64,000 nucleotides of DNA from Xiphias gladius (taxonomy: Eukaryota; Chordata; Actinopteri; Istiophoriformes; Xiphiidae). The position numbers and the translations under genes were made by a program. The notes under the pieces were generated by a model. That model did not search any database. It was not told where the DNA came from and saw nothing but the letters and a program-made list of their open reading frames with translations. The stretch covers positions 1,318,501 to 1,382,500 of the forward strand of contig NW_024401802.1 of NCBI RefSeq assembly GCF_016859285.1, given 5' to 3'. Below, in pieces: positions 12,637 through 24,044 of the stretch; the first letter of the stretch is position 1, and each line of letters opens with the position of its first letter.

Positions 12637-13959
12637 TTTCCTTTGCAACTATCTATGGGATGTTGAGAAAACAAAATACAAAATAAAGTAGTCACTGTTG
12701 AATGAGTCACATTAGTGCTTAGAATATTAACTCTGTTGTTTACATTTGTGAACAATTTCAACAACAAAAACAGAAAACTACTTTTATTTATTTTTAAATG
12801 AGGCAGACTTTACAACAAATAAAGACGAAAAATTAATTTGTTTGTACATTGACTGAACAATGATAAACTCTTCTAATCATCCAGTAAATTAAAAGACAGC
12901 GTCTACATTTAAAATTAAAAGTATTATGAAATACATATATGAACAATTGTATTTTAATGAAACAAAAGTATAACTATATACTATAACTATAAACTTGACC
13001 AAACACCAGGAAGTACATCAGAATTGAAATGATATATGGATTACAGGATCAATCATAATCACACAATAAATCAAGGGAATATATGAATCAACATTTACAC
13101 AAATAAAGTCAACAGACATCAGTATTCGAACTGATAAATAGGTAAGATCAACTCATACCATCAGTGAGGCAGGTGAAAACCCCTCTTTTGTACCACCCAC
13201 AACACTTTTCCACAACCTATGAGTTCCGCCTTCCAGCCAACAAGGGCATTTATGAGGCAAACCTGCAAGTGAATGAAGAAACCCTGAAACACCAAGGTGT
13301 TACAGGAGCTCATGACGGAGGTCGGAGATCACATGCACCTACAGACAGAGGCCACAAATTACCTTTTTCAACTGAAAGTAGAACAAAATACTTATTTAGC
13401 TCTGTCTCATATTAGATGAAACCTTTAAAAAGGGTGGTAACATAAACATACTTGATTAAATCAGAACAGTAAAACAGTCAAATAAACATTCTAGATGAAC
13501 AAATTCAATTAAAATCAAAACTCAATCACAGAAACATTGATTACCACATTGAAGAGACTTCAACCCATGTACTTTGCGTACAGTAGCGGGTCACAAACAT
13601 GGAGAGGTTACTAGCACCTACGATGCATGGTGGTATAGATTCCATCGCTGCAGAAAAATCAGTGTAGCTTTCACCAGTTATCAATTACAAATATTTTAAT
13701 GTAATCATGATACAACATTTCCATGAAAACTATGAGCCTAATAGATTGTAAACAGATAAATAAAAGTACTAACACTACTTGATCAATGGTCTAATTTTTC
13801 TGTTTTTATAACAACATACATACACAATGCAAAGCTGGAATCAGCAAAAATTAAAAGTACACTAAAAAAAACAATATAGGTAGCAGCATGTTGGGATGTT
13901 GTCTGCGGATAGAAAAGATGTGTTTTTCTCAATTTTTTTTTTTTTTTTCAAACAAGCAT
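12637..13959. other. Gene-free stretch
   Basis: AT-rich sequence with scattered short frames only. An 83-codon frame at 13164-13415 lies in a slightly GC-richer patch but shows no motif I know. A poly-T run lies at about 13929-13946, close to the left limit of the retroviral similarity that follows. Confidence 0.4.
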
Positions 13960-14209
13960 ACCTTTTACCTAACTGGCTCGCTGGTTCATCTGCTGCCTCA
14001 GGAACAACCTATCAATAACGCCCCCTCTTATGGGGCACGGGACACCGACACCGACCTTGTCATGATCAGGAAAGCCTCCCTGCTGTTCATTATCTGGAAC
14101 AAGAGAACCACCTGGCTCCCTGCTGTCTGGAACGCCTTGATCTGCTCCCTGCCAGGGCCCACTCAGCAAGAGGGAGAGGAGGAGTAACTGGCCATGGCTC
14201 TGCACTCCC

Positions 14210-14950
14210 TTGCCAGTGGCTAGGGGAGCCAATCTGCACCTTGTGGCATGGATCCATTCTGCTCTGCCCTCAACTTTCAGGGCTGTCCTAGTCGTCAGCC
14301 ACACCTGCTACAGCCCTTTCCACCTGGGAGACAAAGACACCTATTCTGGAGACTTGATTAGTACAAAATCACCTTCCTTAAAGGGATGAATTGGTTCCTC
14401 CGATGGTTTAGGGAGCCTGTCAGACACCTGTAAATGATACTTTCTCAAAATCTCTGTTAGTTTTTTTACATAGTTAGTCATGAACTCATCTATCCAAAGC
14501 AGGGTAGTTTTGTGTGGTGTTACAGGAGGGCATATACCTGTGTACACTGGTCTTCCCATCAACACCCCATGAGGACTTAGTCCTGTAGTTGCACTTGGTG
14601 CACTTCAAATGGAGTACAACACAATAGGCAGCGTGTCAGGCCATTTTAGACCTGTCACATTACAGTTTTGGTCAACCTTTCTTTGATAGTTGCGCCCATT
14701 CTTTCAGCCTGACCTGAACTCTGTGGGTGATACGGAACATGCAACTGCCACTTGAACCCTAAGATAACTAACAGACCCTAAGTGATTTTTGACACAAAAG
14801 CCGTGCCTCAGGATCACCTCTTTTAGTAGACACTTAACAACGATTCTAGCATCTTCTTTTTTTGGCGCAAAACCCTTCACCCACTTCAAGAATCGATCAG
14901 TTATGATTAACAAATATTTGTAGCCTTGACAACTTAGCTTATGTAGAAAG
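14210..14950 (-). pseudogene. ERV1 integrase, decayed
   Basis: The core is recognisable in the minus-strand frame 14704-14913, where ITDRFLKWVKGF corresponds to the start of the retroviral integrase catalytic domain (the D of TDRF is the first catalytic Asp). The frame 14341-14565 holds the C-terminal part with the HPFKEGDFVLIKS tract, typical of the integrase C-terminal SH3-like domain. A final fragment follows at about 14210-14304 (ALKVEGRAEWIHATRC). The enzyme would have joined proviral DNA to host DNA. Frames are broken between these segments. Confidence 0.8.
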
Positions 14951-14989
14951 TCTATTTAAAAATTTACAAAGGGACCTGATTCCAAATGG

Positions 14990-15600
14990 TCATATTTCAC
15001 TGTCCTGTTCTTCTTTCTGGCCTTTGGACTGTTAAACAACTATCTACAAGTGTTTATGAGATTTGTGTAATGCCCGGTGCAAACCATTGCGAGCGAATAA
15101 CATCATTTGGACCATGTGCAATGCGTGCCAGCACATGTAGGAGAGCTCGAGGGCAAACCGGTCATCAGTGTGATTTTGCATTTTCATGACATCATTAGCG
15201 GAAAGTACTAGAATTGGATTGGCAGGTTGTGTGGAGGCACCTTGATGGTGCACCTTGTACCATGGAAGAAGAGGAAGATACAGCTTCTTTGGCTGCAGCA
15301 TTAGCCATAGCATTTCCTTGTGAAACAGGATCAGTACCATTAGTGTGTGCAGTACATTCGACAATTTCAAGCTGAGATGGGCGCAAAATAGCAATTAAAA
15401 GCATTACCAAAGCATGATACTGTAGAAGTCTGCCAGAAGATGACATAAAGCCTCTCATCTTCCATAATTGTCCGAAATCATGAGCGGCGCCGAATGCATA
15501 TTGTGTGTCAGTGTAGATAGTGGCAACCTTATCAGAAGCATGAATACAGGCTCTGGTAAGAGCATACAATTCTGCAGCCTGTGCTGAAGTTCCAGGGGGT
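14990..15600 (-). pseudogene. ERV1 RNase H, decayed
   Basis: The minus-strand frame 15195-15569 reads ALTRACIHASDKVATIYTD and continues through FGQLWKMRGF and GTDPVSQGNAMAN. This is the layout of the retroviral RNase H domain: catalytic Asp in YTD, then the GNxxAD-like C-terminal block, here AN rather than AD. The frame 15044-15394 overlaps and carries a shifted continuation towards the integrase N-terminus. RNase H degrades the RNA of the RNA-DNA hybrid in reverse transcription. The upstream border at 15497 is a breakpoint of the tandem duplication. Confidence 0.78.
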
Positions 15601-16923
15601 AGAGCTCATGCTTCAACCACTTCCCAATCATTCACAACTGAAGAGCCAGCCTGGTGTATGTTATCACATGGTCTGCTAGTCAAACCATTGGTATAAAGAA
15701 CCATATCAGAATTAGGCCTTGGGGATGTACACATCAATAGAAGCAACGCAGTCATGCTCGTAATCTACGTCAATCAATGGAAATAGAGTAGCTGGATTCA
15801 ATAGGGGTGAGTGTCTTAGAGTGATGTTGGGACTGGAGAGAATTATAGCCTCATAACCTGAGCGACAAGCTGCTGTCATGTGTAGCGTAGCGGATGTATT
15901 CAGAATGTTTAATACTGCATGTGACACGTGTACTACACGGTCATTAGCCAGTACAATGGGAGAGGATTTGTGATGATGGCAACAGCAGCCACCGCTTTTA
16001 GGCAACCTGGCATACCAAGGACAACAGGGGTTAGTCAAGTGGAGTAGTGTGCAACGGGACATTAATGAGAAATATGTTTCTGTACCAGAATGCCTATAGC
16101 AAAGCCTTCTCTTTCACTGTAGACACTGTAGAGTGTCATGAAAGAGAACAGCTGAACACTGTGAGAGCATCCTTTAAATCTTGAAAAACTTTGTGTATGA
16201 CATCAGTCCACTGTACCATGGGAGGAGCTGACTGTAGTGTGGCAGCTCTCAAGATACAGTCCGTAGCAGCGTACTCAGAAATCCAATGCATGCAATAGTT
16301 AGCCATGCACAGAAATGAGAACACGTCTGTCTTGGTTTCGGGGGGGGGGGGGCATGTTAATTAGCAGCTTCACCCTCTTTGGTGACAAAACGCGTTTTCC
16401 ATCCTTCACAACATGACCCAAGTTTGTAACTTCAGGCTGGCAAAATTGCGATTTAGCCAGTGACGCTTTGTGACCACACTCTGCCAGTCTCTGCAGGAGC
16501 AAAATAGAGTTAGTATACAACGGTATAGAGAAAAAAGCTGAGCATAAATCAACGACTGTATAGTGTGTGGAGTTGGATGGAAGTGAGGCTAAAATTGAAT
16601 TGGTGTCTGGCGAAATAGAAGGTATAGGCACTACAATGTTATTAATAGCCTGCAGATCTTGCATGAACTGCCATTCATCAGGGCAATTTGGTTTGGAATA
16701 GGCAAAATGGGTGAGTTGCATGGGCTGGTCATTTGAACCAGCACACATTGATCCAATAGAGATTGAATGTCCCTTTCAATTCCTGCCAAGGCTTTGATCA
16801 TTGGTAGCTTAACATTAGGCTTGAGTGTGACTTTATGAGGCGGGGCAGGAGTTACAAAACGTACATGATTTTTATGTTTAGCCCATAAAGAGGATGGAAC
16901 CTCAGAAAGCTCTGATGGAGGCC
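15600..16923 (-). pseudogene. ERV1 reverse transcriptase, second tandem copy
   Basis: This is the downstream copy in the transcriptional sense. The frame 16299-16748 holds RT fingers/palm similarity (LQAINNIVVPIPSISPDT, then HYTVVDLCSAFFSIPL, with the first catalytic Asp). The YxDD-type motif is not found in frame; the sequence passes directly from that region to a thumb-like part. Frames 16136-16324 and 15712-16062 carry connection-domain parts. At 16924 the frame 16631-16996 joins a start of RNase H to the pre-RT linker, a direct product of the duplication. Confidence 0.8.
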
Positions 16924-18350
16924 CATATTGTGTGTCAGTGTAGATAGTGGCAACCTTATCAGAAGCATGAATACAGGCTCTGGTAAGAGCATACAATTCT
17001 GCAGCCTGTGCTGAAGTTCCAGGGGGTAGAGCTCATGCTTCAACCACTTCCCAATCATTCACAACTGAAGAGCCAGCCTGGTGTATGTTATCACATGGTC
17101 TGCTAGTCAAACCATTGGTATAAAGAACCATATCAGAATTAGGCCTTGGGGATGTACACATCAATAGAAGCAACGCAGTCATGCTCGTAATCTACGTCAA
17201 TCAATGGAAATAGAGTAGCTGGATTCAATAGGGGTGAGTGTCTTAGAGTGATGTTGGGACTGGAGAGAATTATAGCCTCATAACCTGAGCGACAAGCTGC
17301 TGTCATGTGTAGCGTAGCGGATGTATTCAGAATGTTTAATACTGCATGTGACACGTGTACTACACGGTCATTAGCCAGTACAATGGGAGAGGATTTGTGA
17401 TGATGGCAACAGCAGCCACCGCTTTTAGGCAACCTGGCATACCAAGGACAACAGGGGTTAGTCAAGTGGAGTAGTGTGCAACGGGACATTAATGAGAAAT
17501 ATGTTTCTGTACCAGAATGCCTATAGCAAAGCCTTCTCTTTCACTGTAGACACTGTAGAGTGTCATGAAAGAGAACAGCTGAACACTGTGAGAGCATCCT
17601 TTAAATCTTGAAAAACTTTGTGTATGACATCAGTCCACTGTACCATGGGAGGAGCTGACTGTAGTGTGGCAGCTCTCAAGATACAGTCCGTAGCAGCGTA
17701 CTCAGAAATCCAATGCATGCAATAGTTAGCCATGCACAGAAATGAGAACACGTCTGTCTTGGTTTCGGGGGGGGGGGGGCATGTTAATTAGCAGCTTCAC
17801 CCTCTTTGGTGACAAAACGCGTTTTCCATCCTTCACAACATGACCCAAGTTTGTAACTTCAGGCTGGCAAAATTGCGATTTAGCCAGTGACGCTTTGTGA
17901 CCACACTCTGCCAGTCTCTGCAGGAGCAAAATAGAGTTAGTATACAACGGTATAGAGAAAAAAGCTGAGCATAAATCAACGACTGTATAGTGTGTGGAGT
18001 TGGATGGAAGTGAGGCTAAAATTGAATTGGTGTCTGGCGAAATAGAAGGTATAGGCACTACAATGTTATTAATAGCCTGCAGATCTTGCATGAACTGCCA
18101 TTCATCAGGGCAATTTGGTTTGGAATAGGCAAAATGGGTGAGTTGCATGGGCTGGTCATTTGAACCAGCACACATTGATCCAATAGAGATTGAATGTCCC
18201 TTTCAATTCCTGCCAAGGCTTTGATCATTGGTAGCTTAACATTAGGCTTGAGTGTGACTTTATGAGGCGGGGCAGGAGTTACAAAACGTACATGATTTTT
18301 ATGTTTAGCCCATAAAGAGGATGGAACCTCAGAAAGCTCTGATGGAGGCC
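16924..18350 (-). pseudogene. ERV1 reverse transcriptase, first tandem copy
   Basis: Identical to the neighbouring copy, including the frame 17726-18175 with RT palm similarity and the connection-domain frames 17563-17751 and 17139-17489. Upstream, the linker before RT (WAKHKNHVRF, about 18290-18320) joins gag-side sequence without an intervening protease that I can recognise. This suggests an older gag-pol deletion before the duplication. Confidence 0.8.
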
Positions 18351-18361
18351 CATATTGTGTG

Positions 18362-20333
18362 GAAGGAGGTGGCTGATGCTGATGCTCTGTGGTAACCGAA
18401 GGTGCTCACTTAAAGACAACATGTACAGTTTCTCACCCAAGTGTGTTATTGTTTGTGTTTGAGAAGCTGGTGTGGCTCCTCTCAATTTGTGGCACTGGGC
18501 CACCATGTTTCCAACCTCTCTTGTGTATTCAAGAGCACATTAGCCAATTGTTTGTACTGCTCTGACAATTCAGGAGAGGCCTCATAGCAGACATCGATGT
18601 TTCACATGATGGAGAAGTTTTAGCAATTTTATGAATGTTGGACACTGTGAAACTGGAAGACATGTTCAAATCTGGCAATGTCCAACAACACAAACTGTCA
18701 ACAGTGGATTGGTTGAGCATTATTATCAGGGAGGGTCTCTGTCTCTGTGTCATTTTTGGCTTTATTACATGCTCTGCCTCAGCGCTATGGTCTGTGTTAA
18801 GCTCCTCCTCCTCCAATGTGGCTCCCTGTTCCTCTATTTCTGAATCAGACGCCTCACTGCTCTCCTCTGGTGTACTTGGGTCTTTCTCTGTCAGTTCAGC
18901 TATGTCAGCTAATGGTTTCTCCCTTTGTTTTCTTCTTTTCCTTGTTTGTGTAACAGTTTGACTATTTCTGCTAGTTCTGCAGCTATTCTGTCCCTTTCTT
19001 TGTCAGCCCTGGCTTTCTTTTCTTGCTTTATTCTTTCCTCCTCTCTTTCTTTTCTTTCCCTCATTTCAGCTGTCTGGCTGTCACTACTTTCTGCTTTGTA
19101 TATAGGAAAAAGTCTTCATCTGTGTTTGCCTGCTGTGAACTGGCTTGCTCAGCTATACTGGCAGCTAAAAAGGGATTTGCAGTCGATAGTTGTGGATATG
19201 TTGAAAGTACTTTTCTACTTCTGTTGTTCTGTCAGTGGCAAACCTACCTCTGTTAAAATGCCTAACAAAGCATGGGGGAAAGGGGTTTTAGCTTGGTGCT
19301 TTGCCCATCCGTACTTCATAGCTTTAGCACAGGCCTCTAAATCATCGGCATGTCGCTATTTTATTTTCATAATTTCTAAAGGTCTTGTCTGCAACCCTGT
19401 TTGCAGCCTGGGCATATGACACACAGCACTACATTCAATCACAGCTTTCAACTCATCAGAGCTCCATTCACCACCTTTTTCATGCATCCAAAATCCCAAA
19501 ACGGATTATCAGTATTATCAGTATACAGATTACCAAAACGGATTACCAGTATACCAGTACGTTCCCTCATATGGCCACACACCATCCGTCGGTTCACACA
19601 ATCAAGGGAAGAGAATTGAAAAACAAATTTCCATCCTTTCTGCCTACCAACAATTCCAGCCGTTATTTGTGGAGAAAACATTGCTTCCTATTTTTTCTAT
19701 TGAAAAATAGTTAGTCTTTCTCTTGACTCTGGTTGTAGATTCAAATCTACCTACTGCTACGGGCGGTTTGTTACCTATTTTCACACACACATTAAGACTT
19801 TACATGCAAATTGATTTCAAGAACATTTTCAGCAGCATCAGAAGTCTCCACACTTTTCTCCTTGGTACAGTAGTGTTGGTTTGAAGTCAAATGGACGAAA
19901 CTCAGAAAGTATTTCGTCTTGTGTACACCTAACAACAAACAATTGGCACCTAATCACAAATCCGAACGGAGCCTCCACATTTTCGAAAGGACACACAGTA
20001 GATAATCCCCAACCCAAATGTGGAATTTGCAGTTTCTTTTCTCTCTTCACAACCACACACTCAGCTCTGTAACCAGTTTTTATCAACTTTATGTAATCTG
20101 CTACAACATCTGTATTTTCTTTAAATATATAGATGTCTCTGTAACCATGTCAGCTCTCCAGATTTCTCACTTTTTGTTTTTGCCAAATTCAAATTATTGT
20201 TCCAGTTGACCTAGAAGTTTCAACCAAGACAATGAAACTCCTGACCCCTCTGATTGGGTCTTAGGTGTCCTAACATTTCAGGCAAATCTAAACGATTACA
20301 CAGGGTCTTTATGATTTCATCAAACGCAGACAT
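18362..20333 (-). pseudogene. ERV1 gag-like region, decayed
   Basis: A start at 20333 opens a minus-strand frame MSAFDEIIKTLCNRLD that stops after 37 codons. Its place just after the splice-donor-like site and primer-binding-site candidate argues that it is the gag start. The remainder is a broken series of frames. One part around 18,960-19,080 is rich in Lys, Glu and Arg codons on the minus strand, suggesting a coiled coil, as seen in some fish retroviral Gag proteins. No intact zinc knuckle was found. The assignment rests mainly on position. Confidence 0.6.
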
Positions 20334-20360
20334 GTTAAGGCATAATAAAGAAATTTTTGC

Positions 20361-20366
20361 ACTTAC
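20361..20366 (-). promoter_or_regulatory. Splice-donor-like site in ERV1 leader
   Basis: The minus strand reads GATGTG followed by GTAAGT, a strong 5' splice-site match between the primer site and the gag-like start. This is where retroviruses place their major donor for envelope transcripts. Confidence 0.45.
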
Positions 20367-20387
20367 CACATCTTTGTTCTGGTGAAA

Positions 20388-20404
20388 TCCTGTTCGTGAC
20401 GCCA
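20388..20404 (-). promoter_or_regulatory. Candidate tRNA primer binding site of ERV1
   Basis: The minus strand reads TGGCGTCACGAACAGGA. It begins with TGG, as primer sites do, and lies a few bases after the presumed U5 end and about 55 bases before the gag-like start. I cannot name the tRNA with certainty. Confidence 0.55.
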
Positions 20405-20490
20405 GATTGCTGTGGCGATTTAACTGATTATTGGTCAACTCATCAGTGAAGAGAGTGTTCAGGAGCCCAAGATGTCTTATGCTGAAAATA

Positions 20491-20496
20491 TTTATT
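20491..20496 (-). promoter_or_regulatory. AATAAA in ERV1 5' LTR
   Basis: The minus strand has AATAAA about 85 bases before the presumed U5 end, consistent with the R region of an LTR. The U3 boundary to the right (20,500-20,830) could not be placed because no second LTR is left to compare. Confidence 0.45.
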
Positions 20497-20829
20497 GAAG
20501 CTTGGCCAAGGAAAATGGAGAAATTATCAATATAAGTTTATGTGCATGATGCCGTCTCCATTCTGAAGCTCAGTCCCCTGTTCTCAGTCTTTTAACTTTT
20601 ACAGATTATGCTGCAAATACTTTACGCCCAGAAATGGTCAAATTCAATGCCTCTACGTTAAAACAGGCTAAAAAAGCCATCTCCATGGACCTTGGCTACT
20701 ATAGCAATGCTGCTTCACTTTTATCAGAATGAATCTGTTTTCCCAAATAACCTCAGACAGCTGCCCAACATCTTAAGGAGAGAAGACAGTGTGCCTTTCA
20801 GAAAGATTTGCTGCTGTTTTAGGTGGGAT

Positions 20830-21556
20830 CTCAAGGCCCATGCTTGACCTGCGTAACCCAATAGAAAATTAATTAACAATACTTACTCTAATTGGCATTC
20901 CCCTGGCCTCCAGCACCACTGCTAGGAATCTCAGAGTAATCTTTGATCTGGATATGTCCTTTAACTCCAACATAAAACAAACTTCAAGGACTGCCTTTTT
21001 TCATGTACGTAACATTGTAAAAAATCAGGAACATCCTGTCTCAAAAAGTTGCAGAAAAACTAGTCCATACTTTTGTTACTTCTAGGCTGGATTATTATAA
21101 TTCCTTATTATCAGGCTATAAATAATCTCTATCTGATCCAGAATGCTGCAGTGTGAGTACTAACAGGAAGCAGGAAAAGAGATCATATTTCTCCTGTGTT
21201 TGCATCACTGCACTGAATCCCTGTAAAATCCAGAATAGAATTAAAAATTCTCCTTCTCACCCACAAAACTCTCAATGGTCAGGCACCATCATATCTGAAA
21301 GAGCTCATAGTACCCTATTGCCCCACTAGAACACTGTGCTCCCAGCATGCATGCTTTCTCGTGGTTCCTATGGTCTCAAAAGTAGAATAGGAGGCAGAGC
21401 CTTCAGTTATCAGGCTCCTCTACTATGGAACCATCTTCCAGTTTTGGTCAAACAGGCAGACACCCTCTATGTTCAAGAGTAGGCTTAAAGCCTTCCTTTC
21501 TGATAAAGCTTATAGTTAGGTCTGGCTCAGGCTTGTCTTGAACCATCCCTTAGTTA
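20830..21556 (+). pseudogene. L2-type LINE, 3' part of ORF2, 5' truncated
   Basis: The plus strand follows, in broken frames, the same C-terminal ORF2 region that is readable on the minus strand at 32248-32967. It runs from the RT thumb through the TAFFHVRNI-type tract (about 20990), LDYYNSLL (about 21090), the HISPVFASLH-type tract (about 21190) and a terminal SDKAYS (about 21500). This is the conserved tail of fish L2/Maui-like LINEs. The copy lacks endonuclease and RT catalytic core and is a typical 5'-truncated insertion. Its 3' UTR continues into the inverted duplication. Confidence 0.8.
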
Positions 21557-22592
21557 TGCTGCTATAGGCCTAGATTGCCAGGGGACTTCCAATGATGCAC
21601 CGAGTTCCTCTCCTTCCTCTCTCTCTCCATCTGTACACATACATATCCCATCAGTGCTTGTTACTAACTTGGCTTCTTCTCTCTCTCGTAGTTTTGTGCT
21701 TTCTCATCTCTCTCCTCACTCCTTCTGTCACGTTCTAGAGGTATTTCTGCCTCCAGAGCTGCAGAGTCTGGATCTGTGACTTCATGATGCACCGGGCTCC
21801 TCTCTCCTCCTCTCCATTTCCATCCATACGCATTCATATCCCATCAGTGCTTGTTACTAATCGGGCTTCTTCTCTCTCCTGGAGTTTTCTGCTTTCTTGT
21901 CTCTCTACTCTCTTTTCCTCTCCCTTTCTGCAGGTAAAGATAGGTGCATAAGTATTTTGACAGTGACACAATTTTTGTAATTTTGTCTCTGTACTCCACC
22001 ACAATGGATTTGAAACAAAGCAATCAAGTGATTGAAGTTTACACTTTCAGTTTTAATTCAAGGGGTTTCACAAAAATATTGATTTAGGAATTACAGCCAT
22101 TTTCATACACAGTCTCTCATTTTCAAATGCTCAAAAGTAATTGGACAATTGACTGCCAATCAATTTCATGTCCACATGTGGCAAGTTATCTCATTATTTC
22201 ACGACAAATGAAGCAAATAAAAGGTCTGGAGTTGATTCCAAGTGTTGAATTTGCATTCATATATTTTGTCTGATGATATTATTAGCCTTATTATTATAAT
22301 TATTAGCTTCATTATTAGTCTTATTATTATTATTACTACACATCTTTATGTGAAACTTGCATTGTGCTATCTTGTCTTTCCTTCCTCCAACATCCTTTGA
22401 ATTAAAAAATTAAATCTATTTGTTCGGATACTTTTTAAACATTTAAACATTTGAATACACAGCCAAAATTACTTTTGTCCATATTTTGTTTCCATACTGG
22501 GCCACTCAAGAAGAGTCAGAGACTTGTCCTGAAGCCCCTCCACCATTGTCTTGGCTGTATGCTTCACTGGATAGCTTAATGCCATGCTGAAA
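21557..22592 (+). repeat. Left arm of large inverted duplication
   Basis: Read in reverse complement, this arm matches 26595-27653 over its whole length with scattered substitutions and small indels. It is a mosaic: L2 3' UTR with an internal duplicated block (GCATCAGTGCTTGTTACTAA-type blocks at about 21650 and 21840), then a Tc1 end (21948-22260), an AT-rich ATTATT segment, and finally a fragment of the Tc1 transposase body (from about 22500, minus sense). Both arms share the same element-to-element junctions. Confidence 0.85.
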
Positions 22593-22604
22593 AGCAAAGC
22601 AGCC

Positions 22605-23095
22605 CTCCACCTGGTTTTACCGTAGATAGGTTGTTCCTCTCCTTATGGGCTTAATTTCGTCGCATATAAACAAATTGATGCACTGCATTCCCAGAGAGCT
22701 CTACTTTGGTTTCATCTGTCCATACAACATTAGCCCAGAAAGACTGTGGCTTATCTGTGAAAGTTTTTGCAAACATTAGTCTTGCCTTTTTGTGCCTTTT
22801 CTTCGATAGCATTGTCCTCCTTGGCCTTCACCCATGAAGCACTACTTGGTTTTGTGTGCGGCATATGGTACAGGCTGAAAACACCACTCCAGATTGTTTC
22901 AGGTCAGCCTGAAGCTCTATAGACTAACTCTATAGTCTTGCATGTTTTTCTAAACAATCCACATCAATCTTTGCAGACTTATTGAGTTTCATCTCAGCAC
23001 CATGTCCTGGAAGCCTGAGTCTTATTTGTTTTTTATTTTGTTTAAGGAACTAATTTATATTCATCACAAGGGTGCCAATAATTTGATAAAAATTG
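22605..23095 (-). mobile_element. Fragment of Tc1-like family represented at 29701-30871
   Basis: On the minus strand the order of blocks matches about 29,900-30,700 of the complete copy: GAGCTTCAGGCTGACCTG, a CACAAAACCAAG-type tract, AAAGGCAAGACTAATGTTT, and the region before SPDLN. Both ends are missing. It begins within a few bases of the inner edge of the left inverted arm. Confidence 0.75.
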
Positions 23096-23990
23096 GATAT
23101 TTCTTCAGGGAGTGCAGTTAGTGACAGTGTGGGCGCTGACAGTAAAAGGTCAATTGTAACATGCTTGTTGCTTCATAAAGGTTAGGTACATTTAGTTGAG
23201 AATATTTCCCTTGAATCAGGATACTGTTACCATCCTGCCGCATGTTTCTCTGAGGAATTTACTCTGGACTATTTCTCAGATGAGAAGGTCTGTCCTCACA
23301 CTCAAGGGAAATTGTAACACGCTTGTTACATATTCAGGATGGTGGATTCAGTGGCTCTCTTGTTTTGGGTGGTTTATTTGCTAATACTTATTAAGCAGAG
23401 AGCAATCATTTTGTTTTGGGGGAAAAGTAGAATAGGAGGCAGAGCCTTCAGTTATGAGGCTCCTCTACTGTGGAACCATCTTCCAGTTTTAGACCGGGAG
23501 ACAGACGCCCTGTCCACATTTAAGAATAGGCTTACAACCTTTCCTTTTGATAAAGCTTACAGTTAGGGTTGGCTCAGGCTTGTCTTGAACCATCCCCTAA
23601 TTATGCTGCTATAGGCCTAGACTGCCAGGGGACTTCCCATTATGCACGGAGCTCTTCTCTCTTCCTCTTCCTCTCCATCTGCACCTATCATATAGCATCA
23701 GTGCTTGTTACTAACTTGTTACTAGAGAGTCAGCTTCAAATATTATGATTATCATCTATAATTATACCAAACCAAATACGGACGGCTGCCCCGACCGGCT
23801 GGGTTGAGAGAGAAAGAGAGGGGGGGGCATAGATAGCACAGTAGATGTATAACATAAAGATGTGTAACAATAATGAGACTAATAAAAAATAATAATTATA
23901 ATAATAGGGTGAATAATAGTAGTAATAAAACTAAATATAATTATAGATGATAATGTCACTAACTGCACTCCCTAAAGAAATATCCAATTT
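23085..23990. repeat. Short inverted repeat pair flanking an L2 3' end
   Basis: ATTGGATATTTCTTCAGGGA (from about 23092, continuing GTGCAGTTAGTGACA) recurs inverted at about 23948-23985 with one or two changes. About 0.8 kb, including an L2 3' end, lies between the two. The approximately 38-bp arms may be termini of an element or remnants of local inversion. Confidence 0.6.
23405..23640 (+). pseudogene. L2-type LINE 3' end, severely truncated
   Basis: The frame 23339-23566 reads IGGRAFSYEAPLLWNHLPV and ends FDKAYS, the final part of L2-type ORF2, followed by the same 3' UTR blocks as the copies at 20,830 and 32,248. Only about 70 codons of LINE protein are present. The strong likeness of the 3' UTR to the neighbouring copies shows one recently active subfamily. 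Confidence 0.8.
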
Positions 23991-24044
23991 TTGGAAAAAC
24001 AAAAAAGAAATTTCAGAAAGCAGCAGACAGAAGTGTCTACAGTA

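Larger units (their letters stand above)
15497..18350. repeat. Perfect head-to-tail duplication, 2 x 1,427 bp
   Basis: Unit A is 15497-16923 and unit B is 16924-18350. Every stretch I compared is identical, including a 13-G run (16340-16352 and 17767-17779) and three decayed reading frames of identical sequence (116, 62 and 149 codons). The 11-mer CATATTGTGTG lies at 15497, 16924 and 18351, spaced exactly 1,427 bp apart. It marks both outer edges and the junction, which is the signature of duplication between short direct repeats. Confidence 0.95.
13960..20500 (-). mobile_element. Endogenous retrovirus relic (ERV1), minus strand
   Basis: Reading leftwards from 20,500 there is a polyadenylation-type AATAAA (20491-20496), a U5-like end, a primer-binding-site candidate (20388-20404), a splice-donor-like GTAAGT (20361-20366), a gag-like start at 20333, then pol remnants in the order RT, RNase H, integrase. 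The integrase resembles gamma/epsilon-type fish retroviruses. No clear protease, envelope gene or left-hand LTR is seen, so the 3' end is probably lost. Many stops and frameshifts are present. A 1,427-bp part of pol is duplicated in tandem. Confidence 0.85.

Noticed and set aside
13888..14187. 99-codon plus-strand frame starting in a poly-T run
   Set aside because: Overlaps the minus-strand integrase end of ERV1 and begins with translated low complexity.
15497..18350. Two separate ERV insertions instead of a tandem duplication
   Set aside because: The units abut without any LTR, have equal 1,427-bp spacing of three copies of one 11-mer, and are identical.
18925..19419. 164-codon plus-strand open frame rich in Ser, Leu and Phe
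   Set aside because: Antisense to the Lys/Glu-rich gag-like region of ERV1; the composition is the mirror of a coiled-coil reading.
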